Positions 33,676-43,969 of a DNA stretch of 64,000 nucleotides are shown here, one piece after another. How positions within the stretch are numbered: the stretch's first letter is position 1; each line of letters opens with the position of its first letter. The translations under genes were made by a program, and so were the position numbers. Below the pieces are notes generated by a model. The model saw only the letters and a program-made list of their open reading frames with translations. It made no database searches and was not told the origin of the DNA. Origin of the DNA: Chinchilla lanigera (Eukaryota > Chordata > Mammalia > Rodentia > Chinchillidae); contig NW_004955463.1 in the NCBI RefSeq assembly GCF_000276665.1, positions 13,185,337-13,249,336 of the forward strand. The letters are read 5' to 3'.

Positions 33676-33905
33676 TACTACAGTGTAGAGTATAGTCTAC
33701 ACAATACAGCCCAATTTATAGCATATAGCATAGTCCGTAGCATATAGCATACATAGAAGAGTATATGCCACAGCACATAAGATGGCAGAAAATATACAGC
33801 CTAGACTATCTCTTATGCCATATAGCACAGTCCACAGCATATGTAGCACAGCATATACTATAGCATACCATCTGGTCTGTAATACATAGTATATCTGAAA
33901 CTTAC
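33676..33905 (+). repeat. Degenerate tandem repeat, 'catatagcatag' type
   Basis: Words such as tatagca, catagc, agcacag and agcatat recur every 10-25 bp ('atagcatatagcatagtc', 'gtagcatatagcataca', 'atatagcacagtccacag', 'catatgtagcacagcat'). Periodicity is irregular, so it is a decayed minisatellite or low-complexity expansion. It ends just before an LTR. Confidence 0.7.
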
Positions 33906-33926
33906 AGAATAGGCTTTAAGCATAGT

Positions 33927-34316
33927 ATTATGGTTGAGATCTAAAATGTCCCCCAAAAGTCTCATGTGCCCACAAGCAGGACTTTTGAAAGATGATGGAT
34001 GATAGGGACGTTATCCTCATCAGTGCAGTAATCCACAGATGAGCTCTTAGCTGAATGTGGTGGCAAGAGGTGATGTTCAAAAGAGAAACGTCACTGGGAG
34101 GTATACTCTCGTCTCCAGCTCCTCCTTTCTTACTGTGCTTCCTGGATGCCACTGGTTGAGTAGTCTTCCTCTCTCAGGTCCCCCCCATCACGCTGTTTCT
34201 ACCTTAGAGCCAGCCAATCACAGACTGAACCCACAAGAAACTGTGAGCCAAATAAATCTCTCCTCCTTTAAAATGTTGGTGTCAGGTACTCTGTCCTAGC
34301 TATGGACACACAGTGC
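33927..34316 (+). repeat. MaLR-type solo LTR
   Basis: 'attatggttgagatctaaaa', 'tgtcccccaaaagtctcatg', 'gaggtgatgttcaaaagag', 'tgtgagccaaataaatctct', 'ggtgtcaggtactctgtcct', 'agctatggacacaca' follow the family order. The polyadenylation signal is intact. Confidence 0.8.
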
Positions 34317-34444
34317 ACACCACATAGATAGCATGGTTGACAATATGCTATAGCCTGGAGCCTACTTGATTATAAACCAACGTCTGTACCTTGTAGTAGA
34401 ATTTTCACATACAGCCAAAGATAATCTTAAATACTCTAACAAAC
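34317..34444. other. Unique sequence
   Basis: Short spacer between repeats; nothing recognised. Confidence 0.4.
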
Positions 34445-34570
34445 TAATGTGATACTGTTGTTACCTCCATTTGATATATGTGGAAACTCTGGCCCAGAGA
34501 ACCTGAATAATTTATTCAAGTTCATACAGTTAGGATACGGCAGAGAAGGAATTTGGACTTAGCCTTCTCT
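34445..34570 (-). repeat. MIR SINE fragment
   Basis: 'gttgttacctccatttgata', 'tatgtggaaactctggccca', 'gagaacctgaataatttatt', 'caagttcatacagttaggat' fit reverse MIR. Confidence 0.7.
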
Positions 34571-35291
34571 GAATAAGTTAGGAGCAGACAAGCAGGAGAC
34601 CCCCACCTCTGTGAGGAACATTATTCGGCGGGCATATCTTGAGGACCCACGACAGACATGGGTGCGGCACCATCATCCTGCATGGCTCGCTGAGAGACTC
34701 CCACCCTAGGACTCTCTTGCTCAGAGCTGTCCTTGCTGCTCCTGTGTGGGAGGCAAGGGGAGACAGAATCAGTCGTGAAAGGGAAGGCCGCGACACAGGG
34801 GCATGTGGCATGATAAGAACACCCAGATAATGACTACATCACCTGGCCCCATCCCCAACTCGCTCCCACCCCCAGCCTAGCCCTGCTCCCTCCTGTCTGT
34901 GTCTGCACCTCGGTTACAGGGACAGCCCTACACTTCAGGGCTGCAGCATTTCATGTAAAGTTCTTGATACTAGATGTCTGTCAGTGGCAGGCAGGACAAG
35001 GACAGTGAGTGTGGGAAGAACAGATCAGAAGAGTAGGCAGCAGGATGCAGAGACAAGAGGCCCCACATCCACTGGAAGAGGGAAAACTCAAACACTGCAT
35101 CCATGGAAGCCAAGTGGCCCCATTCCATGCCCACATCCTCCCTCCCAGCAGCATCCAAGTTCCCCTCCAAGCTTCACAACCTAGTCCCAAAAGCAGTTTC
35201 TAAAGGGGAATTTCTGTGCCTAGATTGAATGTACGCTCTCTCTTTCTCCCCTCTGTCTCCCCCTCCTCCCAACTCCCATCAGCCTCCCATG
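34571..35291. other. Unique non-coding sequence
   Basis: No gene or named repeat recognised. The many 60-78-codon frames on both strands overlap one another and have no domain. Confidence 0.45.
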
Positions 35292-35559
35292 TAGGTTTCA
35301 GTCCATGGCAGGGCAGTATGGCAGAAGAGAAAGAGCTCATGGCATGGCAGCAGGAAATAGGGAGAGACCAAGCAAGGAGGGAGAGAAACAGAACCTTCCA
35401 GGCCACATCTCTTCTGACCAGGCTTTACCTGCCAACAACTCACCCGTGGACTAATCCACTGAAGAATATCATGCCCCCATGGTCCCATCACCTCCCAAAA
35501 GCCCCAGCTATGAGCACATGTGGCTTTGGGAGGAGCAGAAATAAATAGAAACCATAACA
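35292..35559 (-). repeat. MaLR-type LTR, truncated
   Basis: It opens with 'gtttcagtccatggcagggc' and ends 'atagaaaccataaca'. The part normally preceding the ccatgg block in reverse copies (the R/U5 end) is missing, so the LTR is truncated by about 60-80 bp. Confidence 0.7.
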
Positions 35560-35827
35560 GCCACCTTGTGGTACATGCAATCTCTGGTCACAGTCCTCGC
35601 CTTCCTTGTACCCGACATCCACCTGTACCTGCTGCCTTCCAGACACTGGACTCTGTGCTTGCAGGAATACAAAGAAGTGGCAGACAAAGTCACTGCCTTG
35701 AAGACAATTACAGTCCATGAAATCAAGAGTTTTTATTTTGCTACTACAAGTGTACGCAGACCAATACCAATCCATGCCTCAGTTGCCCTTCTGAGTCCTG
35801 TGGCAAACCTCACAATCCTCTCTCATT
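35560..35827. other. Unique or old L2-like sequence
   Basis: 'caggaatacaaagaagtggc' followed by 'gacaaagtcactgccttgaa' and 'gacaattacagtcca' vaguely follows the reverse L2 series. No gene supported. Confidence 0.35.
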
Positions 35828-35842
35828 AAGGCTCCTAGCAAG
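35828..35842. repeat. Target-site duplication, left copy
   Basis: aaggctcctagcaag is repeated exactly at 35935-35949. Confidence 0.95.
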
Positions 35843-35934
35843 GGCTGGGGATTTAGCTCAGCGGCAAAAGCGCCTGCCTGGCAAGCACAAGGTCGTGAGT
35901 TCGGTTCCTGGTACCAGAGAAAAACCAAAAAAAA
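35843..35934 (+). mobile_element. ID SINE, young, complete
   Basis: About 90 bp: a tRNA-Ala-like body with pol III A box tagctcagcgg and a B-box-like gagttcggttcctgg, then an A-rich tail. It is nearly identical over the body to the ID head at 19906 (one clear difference, gcaagcaca versus gcaagcgca). Perfect 15-bp duplications and low divergence indicate a recent insertion. Such elements can be transcribed by RNA polymerase III if active. Confidence 0.97.
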
Positions 35935-35949
35935 AAGGCTCCTAGCAAG
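35935..35949. repeat. Target-site duplication, right copy
   Basis: Identical to 35828-35842. Confidence 0.95.
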
Positions 35950-36064
35950 AGCAGACCATTCCTGGGGGGGGCGGGTGATGACGGCATGCATGGCACACCT
36001 AATCTCTGCTGGGTCAAGAGGTTTGACAAATATTCACTGGGCCCCCGGCTGTACTCTTCAAGTG

Positions 36065-36185
36065 AGACATTATTAACTCTACAAGGAAATCATGCCTCAG
36101 AGGAGTCAAGCAAACTCCCCGATCCCCCAGCCAGGAAGGGCAGAGATGGGACTGAACTCACACTCTCCAAAATGCAGTGGAATCA
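36065..36185 (-). repeat. MIR SINE fragment
   Basis: 'gaaatcatgcctcagaggag', 'tcaagcaaactccccgatcc', 'gggcagagatgggactgaac', 'tcacactctccaaaatgcag' match reverse MIR. Confidence 0.65.
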
Positions 36186-36234
36186 CCCCTGCGTAGAGTG
36201 GAGAGCTGAATCACAGTAATAATTGAATAAAATG

Positions 36235-36690
36235 TCAGCAGCAATTTCCACAGCACTTACTGAACACATGCAAAAAACAGTGTTTAGATTGATGCTGCAA
36301 ATGGGGACAACGTCTTTGGAGAGCAATATGGCAATATCGATCAAAATCCTACATGCACAAATCCTGAGTGCCAGAAATTTCATTTATATGAATTTATCCA
36401 AGTGTACAAGGATTCTCACTGAAGCACTGCTTGTAATAGAAAAAAGCTGGAATCGCCTAAGTGTCCATCAAGAAGTAATAGGTTAAATAAACCAGTTCAT
36501 CCACAAAATGAAATATTAACACCATGCATACATTAAAAAGAATGAGGTAGGGCTGTGGATACTAACATGAATGCATGTCCATAAAAGGATCCTCAACAGA
36601 ACAGCAAGCTGCAACACTACAGGCATGGTACGATCCCTAAAACATTTTATACATAACACACAGCATAGCCCCACTGGAAATGCCTGGAAA
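36235..36690 (+). repeat. Old L1 LINE fragment
   Basis: 'atttatccaagtgtacaagg', 'agcactgcttgtaatagaaa', 'aaagctggaatcgcctaagt', 'gtccatcaagaagtaatagg', 'ttaaataaaccagttcatcc', 'acattaaaaagaatgaggta' are the standard L1 ORF2-end series in forward direction. The coding frame is broken. Confidence 0.8.
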
Positions 36691-37064
36691 ATACTGTACA
36701 CTCTAAAGGGCAGTTGGGGAACAAGTGACTTCTCTCAATGATTTGCACTGTTTTTACAAACCCTATATTGCTTTCAAAGGTTTTAATAATACTGATATAG
36801 GTCACTATGCACCACCTGTTGCAAAGCAGTCCTTCAGAGAGAAGTAACTGAGGACCAGGAACACAGTCCACACTGTGGACCAGGATCCACAGTGTGGCTC
36901 TACCCTCAAGGAACCCACAGCCTGAGGCTTTGGTTCCTCTGTGGCTTTGGTGGCAATGCAATTTTTGAGTACTCACATTTCACAATTACCTCTTCTTTTC
37001 TTCAAGAGCTGAGACACCTGAAAGGAAGCAGAAAGGTCACAGTGTATGTGACTCAGAAGAGCTA
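36691..37064. other. Unique sequence
   Basis: Contains a small imperfect palindromic patch around 'cagtccacactgtggac' (36866-36882) followed by 'atccacagtgtgg'. No gene supported; the 109-codon reverse frame has no domain. Confidence 0.45.
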
Positions 37065-37225
37065 GAACCAAGCCTGGCTTTAGGACTCTGGATGGGTCAT
37101 GGCTTTCCCGAGAGCCCAAGATTTCTTATCTCTAAACAGGTGCAATGCTAGCACCTACCACCCAGGATTGCTGTGAGGGTTCACTAGAACAAAGAAGGTC
37201 AAAGCACCTCTTAAAGACCGGGTTG
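37065..37225 (+). repeat. MIR SINE fragment
   Basis: 'tggatgggtcatggctttcc', 'ttcttatctctaaacaggtg', 'agcacctaccacccaggatt', 'gctgtgagggttcactagaa' match forward MIR. Confidence 0.75.
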
Positions 37226-37837
37226 GAAAGTGACTAAAGGAATTGAAGTCATCTGCAATTGGTACCTCCCACTGGAGAAGCTGGGTCATCAGAAAAGGAC
37301 AGTCACACTCAGCCATGGCGCCAGCCCCTCCCCTTCTGCATTAGCTTGACAAAGTGATGGAAATCACCAAGCGCTCACAAACTCTCTAAGAACATCACCC
37401 ACCTCCTAGGGCTGGAGGTCTGGGATTATATGGCCAAGGAAAATGACCCTCCTGCTGAGTGAACCTCCAACAATGAGCCTTCTGCGTCAGTTTCTAAATC
37501 CCCAAGTAAATAGCGGTTCATTGGTCTGTTGATTAAAATCACTGATGGCGGACCTGATGGCTGCCTGGAGACTCAGGGAGCTGAAGCAGCAGCGAGGCCA
37601 CCCAGGAATCCTTCAGCAAGGAGCCTCCTGTGGTTCCTAAACTTAGCCCTTCCTTTACGCCCTCTCCCTCCCTTCTTTCTCCCTCGTTTTCCTACTACTG
37701 CACACCCAGACCCACCATGAGTCAACTCTCCCCACATTAACAGAAATTAGCTTCTATAAGAACACCCCTGGGCTGGGGAAAATAATCATTAACTTAATAG
37801 GCTGGTATAATTACATTAAATAATGATGCTCATCATA
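37226..37837. other. Unique non-coding sequence
   Basis: No gene or named repeat recognised. Confidence 0.45.
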
Positions 37838-38025
37838 AGAATATGGACTTTGGAATAAGAAAACTAAGTTTGAATTCTAACTCCACCACTTCCTGGAGAA
37901 GTAATCTGGGATCACTAAACCTGAGTTTCCCCAGTAAGTTGGGGTTGATCATAAAACAATTCACACAATTGTTAGAAGATAAGTAGGGGAAGCCACCACC
38001 TCACACATGTAAGTCCCTAATGCAG
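37838..38025 (+). repeat. MIR SINE
   Basis: 'atatggactttggaataaga', 'gaattctaactccaccactt', 'gagtttccccagtaagttgg', 'ttgttagaagataagtaggg' match forward MIR. Confidence 0.8.
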
Positions 38026-39601
38026 GCAGGCGGGTTTCACTGAGCACCTACAGCTAAGTTTCTGTGTTAGTTAAGGTGATTGTCTCAGTGTGTGCAGGGA
38101 AACATGGCTCTAGAAGGCCAATCCATTATCCCAGAGTCATTCAGCTGGTTAAGGGGACCCTAGATATGAAGATTTCCGGTGTTCTCCCTGGTGCGGGCAG
38201 GTCACAGGAAGGCCGTGTTTATGGGCTTCTCTTGTCTTCTGCTCAGGGAAACCAAGGACAAGTGCATCATTCTTATCAGACTCACCCCCATTTCCATTAA
38301 CATGGCCAGGGGAGTCAAGATGTGTACAAGCCCCAGAAGTATCCGAAACTGGAAAGCAAGGCTGAGTCACAGGAGAAGGGTGATAAGGAACAGCAAACCA
38401 AAAGGGTTCCAGGAGTGGATGCCAGCCCCACCCACAGGCCTTTCACACCAGCAATGCTGAGGCTGCTTCAATGCCTCTGAAAATTCCCAAATCCTTCTGT
38501 GATCTCAACCAGTTGTGCAATCATTCTATAAATATTTGCTGAGAACTTGCTCTGAAAAGGCACAGGGCTGGGCCTCAGGAGCTAGAAAAATGAGCTCATT
38601 GTGCTCTCACTGTGTTCCGTGTGTTGTTACCTGTCCTCCCCAGAATGTGTTTGCTCTGTGAGGAATGCGCAGTCCTGCTTCTCGGTAGGAGAAGATGCAA
38701 ACACATAGAGAAGTCATTAATCCCACGGTAGGAGGGGCTAGGATCCCAGTGGAGGGGCCAGCACTAGGAGCTATAGGCTTGCCAAGGAAAAAAGTTTCAC
38801 AGCTTAGCAAAGCAGTGGACAGCATAGCCTTTGCTTCCATGTGAGTTTTGAGTGACTATTCCTGTCTACTGGTGTGGAAGGGTGGAGTTAAAGCAGTTAT
38901 GCCTCTTCTGGGTGTGTTATTATCAAAATTTGTAATTACATAATAGAACATCATAGAAACCATCAGATTCTAATAAACATACCTTCAAAAATAAAGCACT
39001 TCCACCTGCATGTAGTCCTGGGCCACTGTGGAAAGTGTAGTATCTCTGGCTGTGGGTTGCATTCCAAGTTTGAAATGCACTGAACTAGAATGGTGAGGGA
39101 AACAACCCTAGAAACACAGGTACCTTGTTTAGAAGGAAAGGTGAGAGCAACAATGAGAGCTAGAGAGGAGAGAGATCAGTAGAGATGCCTGATCTCCTGG
39201 ACTCCCCTGCTGGAGTCAGACGCTCTCCCCTGCTCCTTCCTAGCTTCCTCTCCGCACTCTCCCACACAGGAGAAGGCAGGGACTAGCACGCTGCCAAGAC
39301 AAGCAGCCATAGCTCTCTGAGCTCCCTGATGCTCTGCACCAGTAGTCCATTCAGGTGTGTTATTTGGAGGCCAGGTAAAAAGAAGTGGCTGTCACCTTCC
39401 TCATCCGGCAGCAGTGAATATTAACTGAACACAGATGCCTCTTACCATTTTTCATCATAGTATGAGCATCCCTCAAGCAGAAATTATACCCTCTACTAAT
39501 TTTGTAGTAAACCATTCCCCACTGGTACTGTGAACAGCATTGGACACATGGTAGACCTTTGATACTGTTACTTAACTTGAAAACTGTGCTGAGTAAAAAA
39601 G
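38026..39601. other. Unique non-coding sequence with one L2-like tail
   Basis: At about 38515-38600 'gcaatcattctataaatatt', 'tgctgagaacttgctctg' and 'cacagggctgggcctcagga' look like a reverse L2 tail. The rest is unique with no supported gene. Confidence 0.45.
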
Positions 39602-40337
39602 GAGAAAACAAAAAAGGGAACCCTTGCCCATTATGGGAATGTAAATTAGTATAGCAATCATGGAAAACAGTTAGGGAGGTTCCTCAAAACATTAAAAACA
39701 GAACGACCATACCAGCAACCCCACTACTAGATAAAGACACAAAGGAAATGATCAATATGTCAAAAAGACATCTGCACTGTCATATTCATTGTTGCACTAT
39801 TCACAATAGCCAAGAATGGAAACAACTGAGATGTCTGATGGATGGATGAAGAAAATGCAGTACATATATGCAATGGAATGCTATTCAGTCATGAAAAGAA
39901 ATAAAATCCTGTCACTTGCAGTGACATGGAGGGAACTAGGAAACATCATGCTAAGGGAAAAGGCTGGCACAGAAAGACAAATACCACACGATCTCACTCA
40001 TATGTGGAACCTAAAAACTGTTGATCCTACAGAAGTTGAGAGTAGAACTGTAGTTACCTGAGTCTGGGGGCAGTGGGGAGGGGAGGATAATAAAGGTTGA
40101 TTGATGGGTACTGGTGTCCTGCCACTAAGCAGGGTGACTACAGACAACAAAGTCATACTGTCCACTCAGACAGCGAAAGAAAGGGTTCTGAAAACCATAA
40201 AGACACAATAAATGCTTAACCTAAACTAACAATCCACAATGTATGCATGTATGGAAGTGGCACATTACCTTATCATTACATACAACTTCTGTGATTTTAT
40301 GTATCAGTTTAAAATAAATTTAATGTTTTAAAGAAAG
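39602..40337 (+). repeat. L1 LINE 3' end (ORF2 end plus 3' UTR)
   Basis: 'gggaatgtaaattagtatag', 'cactattcacaatagccaag', 'atggaatgctattcagtcat', 'cacacgatctcactcatatg' and 'tggaacctaaaaactgttga' are the familiar L1 ORF2 C-terminal series. It is followed by a 3' UTR ending near 'aaataaatttaatgtttt'. The reading frame is interrupted; an 81-codon piece (39816-40061) still reads as degraded ORF2. Confidence 0.9.
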
Positions 40338-40392
40338 GAAAACTTAATGCCAGTCACACTGACTCATACACCAAGATGATAGTAGTAACTCC
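40338..40392. other. Short unique spacer
   Basis: Nothing recognised. Confidence 0.4.
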
Positions 40393-40437
40393 AACACACA
40401 CACACACACACACACACAGATACACACACACACTCAC
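40393..40437. repeat. (CA)n microsatellite
   Basis: CA run with one gata interruption and a terminal cact. Confidence 0.95.
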
Positions 40438-40699
40438 AGCATAGGAGAGTCACCCCCTCCACACTCAGAAATGCATCACGCTTAATGTAACATGGTTGAA
40501 ACTTTACTAACTTTTAAATTTTAACATATATTTATTAGTGCATATCAATTTTACAAAATATGGGATGGCACTATGGCATGTGCATACATGCATATAACAT
40601 TACGGTCATGCCCTTACATCCCTCCCTTACATCACCCTTCCCTTACTCCCCTCCTCCTCGCTAATAGTCTTCATTCCACTTTCATGTAATTTTTTCTTT

Positions 40700-40716
40700 T
40701 TGAGATTCTACATATT
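40700..40716. repeat. Target-site duplication, left copy
   Basis: ttgagattctacatatt is repeated exactly at 40817-40833. Confidence 0.95.
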
Positions 40717-40816
40717 GGGCTGGGAATATAGCTCTGTGGCACAAATGCCTGCCTAGCAAGTGCAAGGTCCTAAGTTCGATTCCCAGTACCTAAAAAAAAA
40801 AAAAAAAAAAGCAGTC
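40717..40816 (+). mobile_element. ID SINE, complete, variant body
   Basis: The body 'gggctgggaatatagctctg' carries a different A-box version (tagctctgtgg) from the 19.9 and 35.8 kb copies and a B box (agttcgattcc) closer to consensus. A run of about 20 A follows. Perfect 17-bp duplications flank it. It represents a second ID subfamily in this window. Confidence 0.95.
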
Positions 40817-40833
40817 TTGAGATTCTACATATT
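40817..40833. repeat. Target-site duplication, right copy
   Basis: Identical to 40700-40716. Confidence 0.95.
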
Positions 40834-41067
40834 ATGGAAAAAAGATGGCGCTTGTATTTCCAAGTCTGGCTTGTTTCTCTTAACATGATGATCTGCATCC
40901 TTATAACTTTCGAGCAATGGGCCTGGATTTTCATTCTTCCCTGGGTCCTACAAATGATGCAAATGATCTTGACCACATCTACAAAAAACCACTCACTGCA
41001 CATTTTCAGGGTGTGCCGATCTGGTGAGAACCCACTCTTCCAGGAGTTACTGCAGGTGGTGCTCTCT

Positions 41068-41139
41068 GAGCTGGGGTGTCGCTCAGGGTCACAGCACTCA
41101 CCTAGCATGCACAAGGTCCTGGGTTCCTGCCCCAGCAAC
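41068..41139 (+). mobile_element. ID SINE, older copy
   Basis: 'gagctggggtgtcgctcagg', 'actcacctagcatgcacaag', 'gtcctgggttcctgccccag' is a diverged ID body. Its A-rich tail position has become a CA microsatellite. No duplication was recognised. Confidence 0.75.
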
Positions 41140-41172
41140 ACACACATGCACACACACACGCACACACATACA
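41138..41172. repeat. (CA)n microsatellite
   Basis: It starts where the tail of the ID element at 41068 would be, a common birthplace of microsatellites. Confidence 0.9.
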
Positions 41173-41722
41173 CTTATCACCTAGTCAAGAATGAGACTCC
41201 ACGTCACTGCTGATCAATCCTGCTAAGAAAATGCCAGACAATGGTGGCAGTTTACAGGGCTGTGGTCCAACGCTGAACTTAGGCTGTGGGCAGTGAGTAC
41301 CAAGACCTTTCCCGTTACTCATGATGCCTTCCTGGATCCAGAGTCAAATCAGCCTTTGAGATGAAAGTTTAACTAGCTTGCGTAAAAGAGAATCTACACA
41401 GAAAGCCCAAAGTAGTCCAACTCATTTCTTTCTCCCTACAAGTATCATCTAAGCATTCACTATGAGCAAAGCCTTCTTGTCCAGCTCTTTATCCACCCAA
41501 AGGCATGCCCAGATTCCTAAGGAGAACTGTTTATGAGATAAGTACTTTAAGAGTTCAGATAAAGAGGAGATTTCTGCAAGAAAGGGCTTGAAGGAAATGG
41601 AATTTCACCTGAACCTAGAAGGAGCAGGGATAAGCCAGCCTTTGAAAAGACAATAGCATGAGCAAAGGCCCATGGTGGCCACGTATCCTTCTCTGCAGGG
41701 AGACCTGGAGAGTGACCACTGA
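41173..41722. other. Unique non-coding sequence
   Basis: No gene recognised. Confidence 0.4.
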
Positions 41723-41920
41723 AGCTGGGTGTGGTGATACACACCTAAAATCCCAGCACTCTCAGAGGCTGAAGCAGGCAGATTGCAAGTTTGAGCCCAG
41801 CATGGGCAACTCAGCAACTAAATGAGACCCTGTGTCAAAATTTTAAAATATGAAAAGATCTGGAATGTCATTCAGTGCAAAGGCCCTGCTTTCAATACCC
41901 AGTTCTCAGAAACAAAAATA
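41723..41920 (+). mobile_element. B1-dID composite SINE
   Basis: The 7SL-derived B1 part ('gctgggtgtggtgatacaca', 'aaatcccagcact', 'tgagaccctgtgtcaaaat') is followed by a diverged ID part ('ctggaatgtcattcagtgca', 'aaggccctgctttcaatacc'). This fusion is the hallmark of B1-dID elements in squirrel-, dormouse- and beaver-type rodents. Confidence 0.85.
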
Positions 41921-41924
41921 GGAA

Positions 41925-41943
41925 GATGATAGATGATAGATAA

Positions 41944-41979
<36 letters not shown>

Positions 41980-41996
41980 CCGACAGACAGACAGAG
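41925..41996 (+). repeat. (GATA)n/(GACA)n microsatellite
   Basis: About nine gata units then three to four gaca units at the A-rich end of the SINE above. Confidence 0.95.
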
Positions 41997-42454
41997 TGCT
42001 CATTGGGCCAGATAGAGGCACCATGTGGGAAGAAGCAAAAAATATAAAGATTCCAGGGCAGGGATACCTAGGGGGCTTTTCAGGCCAGTCACAAGAATGA
42101 TCTGACCTTATGGGTCATGAGGAAGCAGATCCACCCCATGCCTGGTTCCACCAGGGGACGAAAGCCAGGAAAAATCGCATTGCAAGGCTGTGCTGCCCCA
42201 GGAATTATCCTCCCACACAATATGTGCATGTGACTGGGTCCAGACCTGCCACCTGGGCCCAGCCAAGGGCCACACAGCTCTCTCAGGAGGAGGGAGCCTG
42301 CTCTGCCCTCTAGGGCTTGTGCCGCCAGCCTGGGCCTGGCTTCTGCTGCCTTGCTCTCCTGATCCTAGCTGTCCTGCTTGGGAGGTTCAGCCAAGCCCTG
42401 ACGAGGTAAGCCCCATCTGCTGCGGCTCCCCAGTGGGCTCTGTCCATGTGGATA
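41997..42454. other. Unique non-coding sequence
   Basis: No gene supported; the 155-codon forward frame (42190-42657) runs into MIR sequence and has no domain. Confidence 0.45.
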
Positions 42455-42575
42455 TGGCACATTACACTTTGCAAAGTACTCCTTATTTAACCGTCAAGAG
42501 CTTGGGGAGGCAGAATACAGAGAGGAGATTCAGTGATAGGGCTCAAAGCTGGGAGCACTTGACTCCAAATCCATG
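42455..42575 (-). repeat. MIR SINE fragment
   Basis: 'acactttgcaaagtactcct', 'tatttaaccgtcaagag', 'aatacagagaggagattcag', 'gggctcaaagctgggagcac' fit reverse MIR. Confidence 0.55.
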
Positions 42576-42790
42576 CAACTTCCTCCAGCCCAGAACAGAG
42601 ACAGCCTGGTTGCTTCTCCACATCCCTATGTCCTCATCTATACAACGGGAACAGTAATGACACCTACATGCAGGACTAGACAGCTTAATAAACGCAAAGC
42701 TCTGCAAATAATATGTGACACACAGAGGCACGTGCTTGCTGGGTAGATGCTAGCTCCTGTCATCCTTAGCATCCTTGTCCCATTAGCGCC
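42576..42790 (+). repeat. MIR SINE
   Basis: 'tatgtcctcatctatacaac', 'gggaacagtaatgacaccta', 'cttaataaacgcaaagctct', 'gcttgctgggtagatgctag' fit the forward MIR. Its orientation is opposite to the preceding MIR. Confidence 0.65.
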
Positions 42791-43138
42791 GTTCCTGTGG
42801 TTATGTTATGGCAGGCCAGCAAAAACAAATAAAGCATGTTTTATAGGAAGCAAACACAATTTGGCTTCTGCCCCCAAAATGTGAAGTACATCATAAAAGC
42901 ACCTTGGTCCTGGAAAAAAGAAGTCATAGGAAAGGAAGGATTTTTCATAATGGAACACTTTCAAATGTCCCACAGCTGGCATTTAAAGAGCAGACTCATC
43001 TGTGGCCCCTGTTAGCCTCTAAATTCCCAGCCCCATTCCCTATTTCCTCCTGTGTGCTGATACCTAAAATAAAAATGCAAAGTGTGCCAATCAGACCTGG
43101 AAAAGTCTTACAGTAAATTAGTTCAGCCCTCATTCTAA
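42791..43138. other. Unique sequence
   Basis: No gene recognised. Confidence 0.4.
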
Positions 43139-43660
43139 AAATTCAGAACATGTCATTTCTCATGGAGATAGAGAAAACAATCCTAAAATATATATCAAAT
43201 CAGAAGAGACTCATCATAGCAAAAGCAATCCTGGGTAACAAAACCAAAGCAGGTGGTATAACAATCCCAGACTGGAAGTTATGTTATAAAGCTACAGTAA
43301 TTAAAACAGCATGGTACTACAAAAAAAAAAAAGCATGTAGATCAATGGAACAGAAGAAAAGAAGCAGAAACAACTCCAGGCACATACAGCTATTTGGTCT
43401 TTGACAAAGGGGCCAAAAACATACACTGAAGGAAAAATAGCCTCTTTGATAAATGGAGCTGTGAAAACTAGATATCCAGATGCAGAAGACTGAGTCTAGA
43501 CCTATGTCTCTCATCATGTACTAAACTAAAATCAAAATGGATCAAAGATCTAAATCTAATGTGCTAGACAATAAAATAGGTAGAACACGTGAAGTCATAG
43601 TGATAGGCAAGAACTTTTAAACAGAACCCAACAGCACAAGAACTAATACTGAGAATCAAC

Positions 43661-43675
43661 AAATGGGATCATATC
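43661..43675. repeat. Target-site duplication, left copy
   Basis: aaatgggatcatatc matches 43955-43969 at 14 of 15 bases. Confidence 0.85.
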
Positions 43676-43954
43676 CCAAAATGCACAATAGGTATTGTGA
43701 AATGGGGAAATGTTCAGTAAGGAGGGAAACAAGGAAGAAGGGAAGGGAAAAGGAAAGAAAAGTAAAAAAAAAAAAAAAAGAGACAGAAGGAAAACATGGA
43801 AATAAAGCTTTTGTAAATGGGGAGGAGTGGAGGGATGGAAAGGACAGGAGGGGAATGGGGGAAAAAACAAGTTTTATCATACAGATACAAATTCTCTATG
43901 ATGAATGTGATCATTGTCTATATCTAAAATGTACCAATAAAATCTGATTTTTAA
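43676..43954 (+). mobile_element. Truncated L1-type 3' tail inserted in L1 ORF2
   Basis: The insert has a long purine-rich stretch (43719-43865, including an A-run of 17), two AATAAA-type signals and an AT-rich end ('ccaataaaatctgattttta'). A polypurine 3' UTR is typical of rodent-type L1 tails. Near-perfect duplications flank it, and the host L1 reading continues exactly at the junction. Overlapping Lys/Glu or Phe/Pro-rich open frames are composition artefacts. Confidence 0.75.
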
Positions 43955-43969
43955 AAATGGGGTCATATC
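43955..43969. repeat. Target-site duplication, right copy
   Basis: aaatggggtcatatc; one mismatch to the left copy. Confidence 0.85.

Larger units (their letters stand above)
40505..41025 (-). repeat. L1 LINE 3' fragment, split by ID
   Basis: On the reverse strand it reads 'catcatgttaagagaaacaa', 'gccagacttggaaatacaag' (L1 ORF2 end), then a purine-rich 3' UTR ('gaggaggggagtaaggg') and AT-rich tail. The ID at 40717-40816 sits inside it with its own duplications. Confidence 0.7.

Noticed and set aside
41925..41996. Possible CRISPR-like or satellite array from GATA repeats
   Set aside because: Simple microsatellite with 4-bp units and no spacers; CRISPR arrays are not expected in a mammalian genome.
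43150..43404. Reverse-transcriptase-like peptide as a host gene
   Set aside because: It is a decayed L1 ORF2 end, broken by stops, an A-run and a further insertion.
43643..43947. Lys/Glu-rich and Phe/Pro-rich frames
   Set aside because: Composition artefact of the polypurine L1 tail.
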